NCBI GenBank assembly: GCA_001829505.1
Contig: MIBK01000225.1
Span: forward strand, 1 to 5,601
DNA length: 5,601 bases
Reading direction: 5' to 3'
Source: Spirochaetes bacterium RBG_16_67_19
GTDB taxonomy: Bacteria; Spirochaetota; Spirochaetia; SZUA-6; DRHE01
Made by a program: the position numbers and the translations under genes. The notes below the pieces were generated by a model. That model was not told the origin of the DNA. It did no database searches and saw only the letters and a list, made by a program, of their open reading frames with translations. Shown in pieces: positions 1 to 3,781 of this stretch (the stretch's first letter is position 1; each line of letters starts with the position of its first letter).

Positions 1-56
1 TCCGCATCGTGGCCCGTCTGGGCTACGAGGCCCGCCTGCGCCCCGCCGGCGCGTAG
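1..56 (+). CDS. C-terminal end of an upstream gene, possibly an XRE/HigA-like HTH protein (partial)
   Basis: An open frame enters from the left edge and ends at TAG 54-56. It gives the tail RIVARLGYEARLRPAGA. The codons are GC-rich at third positions like the genes to the right. The pattern of a short helix, then LGY, then a basic beta-strand-like end, resembles the C-terminus of small XRE-type helix-turn-helix proteins such as HigA-like antitoxins (for example 'ILxxLGxxVxLxxRP'). That is pattern memory over only 17 residues, so the family call is weak. The stop codon directly abuts the -35 element of the next gene's promoter. Confidence 0.4.
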   Translation, partial: RIVARLGYEARLRPAGA

Positions 57-85
57 TTTACAGCCTCCGGCCGCCCCGCTATACT
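57..85 (+). promoter_or_regulatory. Sigma70-like promoter for the acyltransferase gene
   Basis: TTTACA (57-62) and TATACT (80-85) each differ by one base from the -35 and -10 consensus, and the spacer is exactly 17 bases. Transcription would begin near position 92, only about nine bases before the ATG at 101. The transcript would therefore have almost no leader. This fits the absence of any purine-rich Shine-Dalgarno sequence before that ATG, where the bases are mostly C. The match is notable in such GC-rich DNA. Confidence 0.65.
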
Positions 86-100
86 GAGCCCCCGCCAAGC

Positions 101-1327
101 ATGAAAAAAACGCCCGAGCGAACGCTGCTGCGGCTCCTGCACCACAACTGGAACAAGCACACCCTGAACGCCGTTTCCTACTTCTGCGAGCGCTTCCTGC
201 TGCCTGGCTGTTTCAGCGAGGTGGAGTACTCCGGCCTGGAGCCGGTCGTGGCCAAGGCCCGCCAGGGCCGGCGGCTGATCTTCGTTCCCGATCACCAGAG
301 CGAGTACGACTGGGTGCTGCTGCAGAACAGGATGTTCCGCGCCGGGGTGCGCACGACCATCCAGGCCGGCGACAACCTCTTCGTGGGCCCTCTGGATCCG
401 ATACTGCGCGGCTGCGGGGCCTTCATGAGCGTCCGCCACGAGAAGTCCTTCTACTCGACGCACTGGATCTACGACCTGCTGGCCCGGGCCCTGGGCCAGC
501 GCCCGATCCGGGTCACCCGCGAGCAGTACAGCCTGCTGTACCCCAAGCAGCTGGCCCGCATCCTGGGCCGCGAGGGCTACAACCTGCTGGTTTTCCCCGG
601 CTACGAGACCGACCCGTACACCGGCCAGATCAAATACGGCCGCTCCTACAGCGGCCTGTTCAACCCCCTGTCCCCCTACGTGTTCATCACCATCAGCAAG
701 GTGCTGGACAGCCTGGGCATCACCGACGCCGAGTACATCCCGGTGGCGGTGACCTACGAGCGGGTGCCGGAGGACATCCTGTTCCGCGAGTTCAAAGCCT
801 CCACCCGCAGGACCAAGATCGCCAAGTACATCTACGATCACTACTACACCTTCTTCAAGGCGCCCTTTTCCAAGGGGCTGCGCCAGGAGAAAAGCCGGGT
901 CTGCGTGAAGTTCGGCCAGGGCATCCCGGCGGCCTTCGGCGGCAAGGCCCGCGACTTCGCCGAGCGGATACGGCACGAGATCGGCAGGTTGATCCGGGTC
1001 TACGAGACCACCCTGATCTTCCATTCCCTGAACGATCGTTTCGCCATCTCCAAGCAGGAGCTGCGCAAGAACATCCACGAGAACCTGCGCATCCTGAGAG
1101 CCAAGAAGATCGACTGCTCGCCGCTGTATGACCCCGGCGGAAAGCTCCAGCCCCTGGACCGCATGCTGAACCGGGTGGCGCAGCTGTTCAACTTCACGGA
1201 GAGTCCGGTCATCCCCCTGAAGGCCTACCGGACCCTGGAGCACGACCGCAACGAGGTGTTCATCCACAACCCGCACCTGGCCGCCTATTACTCCAACAAG
1301 CTGCGCTACGTGCTGGAATCCGACTGA
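101..1327 (+). CDS. PlsB/GPAT-like glycerophosphate acyltransferase family protein
   Basis: This 408-residue protein has the ordered motifs of glycerol-3-phosphate/DHAP acyltransferases, which esterify the sn-1 position at the inner membrane in phospholipid synthesis. Block I is the catalytic HX4D, H65-QSEY-D70, in VPDHQSEYDW. Block II is GCGAFMSVR (104-112), with the expected arginine. Block III starts at VFPGYE (164-169) and is unusual: the common FPEGxRS form is not present, although a GRS follows at 180-182. Block IV is IPVAVTYERVPE (213-224), very like PlsB. A C-terminal stretch of nearly 200 residues ends with AAYYSNKLRYVLE, reminiscent of the YYRNxxxH segment in GPAT C-termini. No clear transmembrane helix is visible, so the protein is probably peripheral. 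It is about half the length of E. coli PlsB and longer than most PlsC enzymes. The start is set by the promoter and the MKK N-terminus. A lyso-lipid or ether-lipid acceptor is possible; the exact substrate cannot be read from sequence. Confidence 0.82.
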   Translation: MKKTPERTLLRLLHHNWNKHTLNAVSYFCERFLLPGCFSEVEYSGLEPVVAKARQGRRLIFVPDHQSEYDWVLLQNRMFRAGVRTTIQAGDNLFVGPLDPILRGCGAFMSVRHEKSFYSTHWIYDLLARALGQRPIRVTREQYSLLYPKQLARILGREGYNLLVFPGYETDPYTGQIKYGRSYSGLFNPLSPYVFITISKVLDSLGITDAEYIPVAVTYERVPEDILFREFKASTRRTKIAKYIYDHYYTFFKAPFSKGLRQEKSRVCVKFGQGIPAAFGGKARDFAERIRHEIGRLIRVYETTLIFHSLNDRFAISKQELRKNIHENLRILRAKKIDCSPLYDPGGKLQPLDRMLNRVAQLFNFTESPVIPLKAYRTLEHDRNEVFIHNPHLAAYYSNKLRYVLESD

Positions 1328-1337
1328 GCATGACCGC

Positions 1338-1365
1338 GCGCGCAGTGCGCCGCCCTGCGCGGCGG
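1338..1365 (+). other. Two tandem GC-only hairpins after the acyltransferase stop
   Basis: GCGC (1338-1341) can pair with GCGC (1347-1350) around GCAGT. Directly after, CCGCC (1350-1354) can pair with GGCGG (1361-1365) around CTGCGC. No T-tract follows, so this is not a classical intrinsic terminator. It may simply reflect base composition, or it may partly separate the acyltransferase from the ygbA cluster. The 63-base gap shows no NsrR-like or FNR-like palindrome. Confidence 0.25.
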
Positions 1366-1390
1366 ATCCCCTGATGGAGCAGCCGGACGC

Positions 1391-1477
1391 ATGTTGGCCA
1401 TCCGCAGGATCCGGGAGATGGAGGCCTACCTGGGCGAGCTGGCCGGGCGCCTGGAGCCCCGGGAGGCGGGGAATTGA
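1391..1477 (+). CDS. Possible 28-codon ORF coupled to ygbA
   Basis: ATG at 1391 opens a short frame that ends at TGA 1475-1477. The product begins MLAIRRIREMEAYLGELAG and continues as an amphipathic, charged helix with regular leucine spacing. GGAG (1376-1379) lies 11 bases upstream, a loose but possible ribosome site. The stop overlaps the TTG start of ygbA in the sequence TTGA, the arrangement expected for translational coupling. The frame is open back to 1334 without another ATG. I recognise no family. It could be a leader peptide, a small helical protein, or a chance frame in GC-rich DNA. Confidence 0.35.
   Translation: MLAIRRIREMEAYLGELAGRLEPREAGN
1462..1466 (+). promoter_or_regulatory. 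Ribosome binding site deciding the TTG start of ygbA
   Basis: GGAGG lies 7 bases before the TTG at 1474. This spacing supports the non-ATG start, which also places the conserved REQRTV...C segment at the usual distance from the N-terminus for YgbA proteins. Confidence 0.6.
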
Positions 1478-1797
1478 AGAGGCTGGCCAGGGAGCAGAGG
1501 ACCGTGGCGGCGATGATCCGCCTGTATTGCCGCGGGCATCACTCGCCGGAAGCGTCGCCCTGCGCCGAGTGCTCCGCCCTGCTGGACTATGCTCTGCACC
1601 GCATCGAACGCTGCCCCTTCGGTCCCGGCAAGCCGGTCTGCTCGAAGTGCCGGGTGCACTGCTACCGGGCCGAGCAGCGGGAGCGCATCCGGCGGGTCAT
1701 GCGCTACGCCGGCCCCAGGATGCTGTTAGCCCACCCCATTCTGGCGCTGCTGCACCTGCTGGACGCGGGCAGGACAACCGGGAGTAGGAGGCTTTGA
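1474..1797 (+). CDS. ygbA: YgbA family protein (nitrous oxide-stimulated promoter family), nitrosative-stress associated
   Basis: This 107-residue protein matches the E. coli YgbA family along its whole length, by remembered pattern. The landmarks are REQRTVAAMI (6-15), YCRGHH (18-23), CAEC (30-33), LLDYA (36-40), C47PFG, KPVCSKCRVHCY (53-64) and RRVMRYAGPRMLL.HP (73-88), ending in a LLHLLD helix. Seven cysteines (19, 30, 33, 47, 56, 59, 63) plus His22, His23 and His62 look like a metal or iron-sulfur site, though the ligand is not known to me. In E. coli, ygbA is controlled by the nitric-oxide sensor NsrR and is linked to recovery from nitrosative stress; the biochemical activity is unclear. 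The start is TTG, supported by GGAGG and by overlap with the small ORF before it. The stop is 2 bases before the isomerase ATG, so the two are almost certainly co-transcribed. No NO-responsive operator is visible upstream, so stress control here is unproven. Confidence 0.88.
   Translation: MKRLAREQRTVAAMIRLYCRGHHSPEASPCAECSALLDYALHRIERCPFGPGKPVCSKCRVHCYRAEQRERIRRVMRYAGPRMLLAHPILALLHLLDAGRTTGSRRL
1786..1791 (+). promoter_or_regulatory. Strong ribosome binding site for the isomerase gene, inside the 3' end of ygbA
   Basis: AGGAGG lies 8 bases before the ATG at 1800 but only 2 bases before the in-frame TTG at 1794. The spacing selects ATG 1800 as the start and removes the two extra N-terminal residues of the longer reading. 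Confidence 0.7.
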
Positions 1798-1799
1798 GG

Positions 1800-2615
1800 A
1801 TGTTCCAGATCAAGTACTTTCACGGCCTGTGGGGCCTGTCCCTGCCGACCCTGGAGCACAACCTCCGCCGGATCCGGGAGGGCGGGTTCGAAGGGGTGGA
1901 GATGGGCGTGCCCGAGGACGGCGGCCAGCGGCGGGAGCTGGAGGCCCTGCTGGGGGATCTCGGGCTTTCCCTGATCGCCCAGCAGTGGACGCGCGGCTCC
2001 TCGCCCGAGGAGCACGCCGCGAGCTTCGAGGACCAGTACCGCCGGGCCGCGGAGCTGCGGCCCATGCTGGTCAACTCCCACAGCGGCAAGGACTTCTTTA
2101 CCACGGAGGAAAACCTGCTGGTTCTCCGTCGCGCAGCGCGCCTGGAGGAGGAGCTGGGCATCCCGGTGGCTCACGAGGTGCATCGCGGCCGGGCCACCTT
2201 TTCCACCACTGCCACCGCGGCGTTGCTGGAGCGGATGCCCGACCTCAAGCTGGCGGCGGACTTTTCCCATTGGTGCTGCGTCCACGAGTCGCTGCTGGAG
2301 GACCAGGAGCAGATCCTGGCCCAGGCCATCGACCGCAGCTTTCACCTCCACGCCAGGGTGGGGCACGCCGAAGGACCGCAGGTCAGCGACCCGCGGGCCC
2401 CGGAGTGGCAGCGGGCCGTGGAGGCCCACCTCGGCTGGTGGCAGAGGATCGTCGACCGCCGCCGCCAGGAGGGCGTTGAGCTGCTCACCATCTGCCCGGA
2501 GTTCGGCCCTCCGGACTACATGCCCACGCTGCCCTACACCCGGCAGCCGGTGGCCGACCTGTGGGAGCTCAACTGCCACATGAAGCGCCTGCTGGAGAGC
2601 CGGCTGCGCCTTTGA
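1800..2615 (+). CDS. TIM-barrel sugar phosphate isomerase/epimerase family protein
   Basis: The 271-residue product has the layout of xylose-isomerase-like TIM-barrel proteins (AP endonuclease 2 superfamily). These are soluble cytoplasmic enzymes that interconvert sugars through a bound divalent metal. Early strands include GFEGVEMGVP (29-38). Likely metal or catalytic positions are E126 in AHEVHRG (124-130), D154 and H157 in AADFSHW (152-158), H182/H184 in FHLHARVGHAEGPQV (181-195), and E234 in CPEFGP (232-237). The end, LPYTRQPVADLWELNCHMK (244-262), is typical of the subgroup, so the C-terminus looks intact and the rearrangement downstream did not enter the gene. The length is normal. The gene follows ygbA by 2 bases. 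Sugar specificity cannot be inferred. A link to a former sugar importer is suggested by the binding-protein remnant facing it from the opposite strand, but the two would have been separate transcripts. Confidence 0.85.
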   Translation: MFQIKYFHGLWGLSLPTLEHNLRRIREGGFEGVEMGVPEDGGQRRELEALLGDLGLSLIAQQWTRGSSPEEHAASFEDQYRRAAELRPMLVNSHSGKDFFTTEENLLVLRRAARLEEELGIPVAHEVHRGRATFSTTATAALLERMPDLKLAADFSHWCCVHESLLEDQEQILAQAIDRSFHLHARVGHAEGPQVSDPRAPEWQRAVEAHLGWWQRIVDRRRQEGVELLTICPEFGPPDYMPTLPYTRQPVADLWELNCHMKRLLESRLRL

Positions 2616-2627
2616 GCCTGGCAGCGG

Positions 2628-2738
2628 CGCCGCGTTCACGGCCTTGGCGGAGCCCTTCTCCGCGCCGCCGCCGGCGAACAGGGGCATGGCCAGGACGAGC
2701 GCCAGCGCCAGGACGAACAGCACTTTCCGGTTCTTCAT
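2628..2738 (-). pseudogene. 5' remnant of an ABC-transporter substrate-binding protein gene
   Basis: The ATG at 2738-2736 starts 37 codons that look like a genuine exported protein. A basic MKNRK start is followed by a hydrophobic core, VLFVLALALVLAMP, and the cleavage region LFAGGGAEKGSAKAVNAA. No lipobox cysteine is present. This ending is characteristic of periplasmic sugar-binding proteins in spirochaetes, which suggests both the family and the host. After residue 37, near position 2628, the frame runs into the antisense of the intact isomerase gene, so the remaining several hundred codons of the binding protein are missing. The frame stays open by chance down to 1704. The ribosome site is still perfect, which suggests a fairly recent loss or a still-expressed fragment. 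A true overlapping gene is unlikely because the downstream antisense sequence looks like no binding protein. Confidence 0.7.
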
Positions 2739-2743
2739 CGAAA

Positions 2744-2750
2744 CCTCCTC
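2744..2750 (-). promoter_or_regulatory. Intact ribosome binding site of the truncated binding-protein gene
   Basis: On the minus strand the sequence reads GAGGAGG, then TTTCG, then ATG. This is a full-strength site with a 5-base spacer. Its preservation confirms that the 2738 ATG was a real start. Confidence 0.7.
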
Positions 2751-3010
2751 GATTGGTTTGAGACGGATCAACGATCGCATCCGATAACGCAAGCGGCGTG
2801 CCATACTGCGAAAAAAGAGCTCTTCCGCCGGGTCGGGCCAATTCTTTGCCCGGAATGCATTGCCGGCAGCGGACGAGTGGGGCGCCGGGAAGCCGCCGCG
2901 CCGGCATCCCGTACTGGATACCTGAGTACCCGGTCCGTGGCTACCGCCTGACCTAGCGGGCAGGAGAATTTTTCTTGCTCCGGATCGGCCGCGGGGGTAA
3001 GGTGTGCCGG
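2751..3010. other. Non-coding stretch between binding-protein remnant and decayed cyclase-like gene
   Basis: No convincing gene lies here. On the minus strand this should be the former control region of the binding-protein gene, and it is locally richer in A and T (2806-2820, 2968-2976). Dyads seen are CGGAT (2764-2768) with ATCCG (2779-2783), the 10-base palindrome AAGAGCTCTT (2815-2824), and GTACT (2911-2915) with AGTAC (2925-2929). None matches an operator I can name, and no good -35/-10 pair stands out. On the plus strand, 2912-2953 reads YWIPEYPVRGYRLT and then a stop. This vaguely recalls the 'PVRYxTLTELLG' opening of the cyclase-like family and could be the degraded 5' end of that gene. 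Confidence 0.4.
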
Positions 3011-3754
3011 ATGGAGGCGAAGTGGGGTGCCGGCCTGGCTGACCTGCCCGTGCTGAGGCAGTGCCTGCAGAACGCCGACCCGGTGCTGGCGTACAAGGCG
3101 CGCTGGCTGCCGGGTTAGCCGGAGGGCTCGCCGGGGATGAAGATGCGGCGCGCGGCGATAGCCTCCTCGGAGCTGGCCGGCGGCCGGACGGCACCATCGG
3201 TGGAGTCCCCTACCGCAAGTGGCAGGGGCCGCACTGGACGCTGTACAGCCTGGCCCTGATCGACTACCCCGCCGGGCGACCCTCGGCTCCTGCCGCTGCG
3301 CGACCAGGTGTACGATTGGCTGCTGGACCCGGCGCACCTGGAGTTCCGCCAGTCACTCCTGATCCCGGGGCAGGAGGACCGTCGAGACCCTCATCCCCCT
3401 GCGGGCCTTCTCTCTGGCGGCTGCGCGGTTCGGTGAAGCGGAGGCGGAAACAACTGCGGAGCGGGCGGCGGAATTCTTCCTGGCCCGCGGTCTGTTCCGC
3501 CGCCTGCGCGACGGGCGCCCGAACAGCCCCCCGACGGCGGCTTCCCGCTGGAGGCGGGCAACGCCATGACCAGCCAGCGTCTCGTCACATGCGGGAGTCG
3601 CGCGGATTGGGGCCCCAGGGGAAAGACGCGCACCAATCCCCTGGTCAGCCTTGAAGCGCTGCGCGTTCTGCACTCCCGCACCGGACGGCAGGCCGGCAGA
3701 AGATGGAGAAGATCATCGCGGACCGCAAAAAGGCTCCCGGCCGACTCGGTGTAA
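3011..3754 (+). pseudogene. Decayed terpenoid-cyclase/prenyltransferase-fold protein gene with frameshifts and internal deletions
   Basis: Protein-like sequence runs through three reading frames. Segment 3011-3115 starts at ATG and stops at TAG 3116. Segment 3119-3276 carries RRPDGTIGGVPYRKWQGPHW and then TLYSLALIDYPAG. Segment 3278-3380 has LPLRDQVYDWLLDPAHLEF and LLIPGQEDR. Segment 3384-3515 has ETLIPLRAF and AERAAEFFLARGLFRRLRDG. Segment 3530-3754 has PDGGFPLEAG and DWGPRGKTRTNPLVSLEAL, ending at TAA. The order fits a family of alpha-helical, squalene-cyclase-like proteins often labelled prenyltransferase or hypothetical. From memory, intact members carry a WQWPDGGWNCD region between the QEDR and ETLIPL segments, and a LHYPxYWHYD region between the LRDG and PDGG segments. 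Both are absent here, so two internal deletions are inferred at about 3381 and 3516-3530. No single frame could make a working protein. The natural function of the family is unknown to me. Confidence 0.72.
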
Positions 3755-3765
3755 GTGGGAGAACA

Positions 3766-3779
3766 CCTGCCAGCGCAGG
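3766..3779 (-). terminator. Weak candidate terminator hairpin after the usher gene
   Basis: On the minus strand, just after the usher stop, CCTGC and GCAGG can form a 5-bp stem around GCTG, followed by TGTTCT. The stem is short and the T-tract interrupted, so efficiency would be low. A second dyad, GGTGT (3748-3752) with ACACC (3763-3767), overlaps it as an alternative fold. Confidence 0.3.
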
Positions 3780-3781
3780 CT

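Noticed and set aside
23..1276. 417-codon open frame on the minus strand
   Set aside because: It lies fully antisense to the acyltransferase, which has clear catalytic motifs. Its Val/Leu/Gln/Gly-rich, motif-free product is typical of antisense frames in GC-rich genes.
1374..1787. 137-codon plus-strand frame with a TGATG junction after a 14-codon ORF (1330-1374)
   Set aside because: It covers ygbA in another frame and gives Trp/Pro/Arg-rich sequence without family features. The YgbA frame is clearly the coding one.
1794..1799. TTG at 1794 as the isomerase start
   Set aside because: It is only 2 bases from AGGAGG, too close for initiation. ATG 1800 has an 8-base spacer.
1704..3197. 497-codon minus-strand frame as one gene
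   Set aside because: Only the stretch 2738-2628 looks like real protein. Upstream of 2738 the product is low-complexity Pro/Arg/Ser sequence, and downstream of 2628 it is antisense to two recognisable genes.
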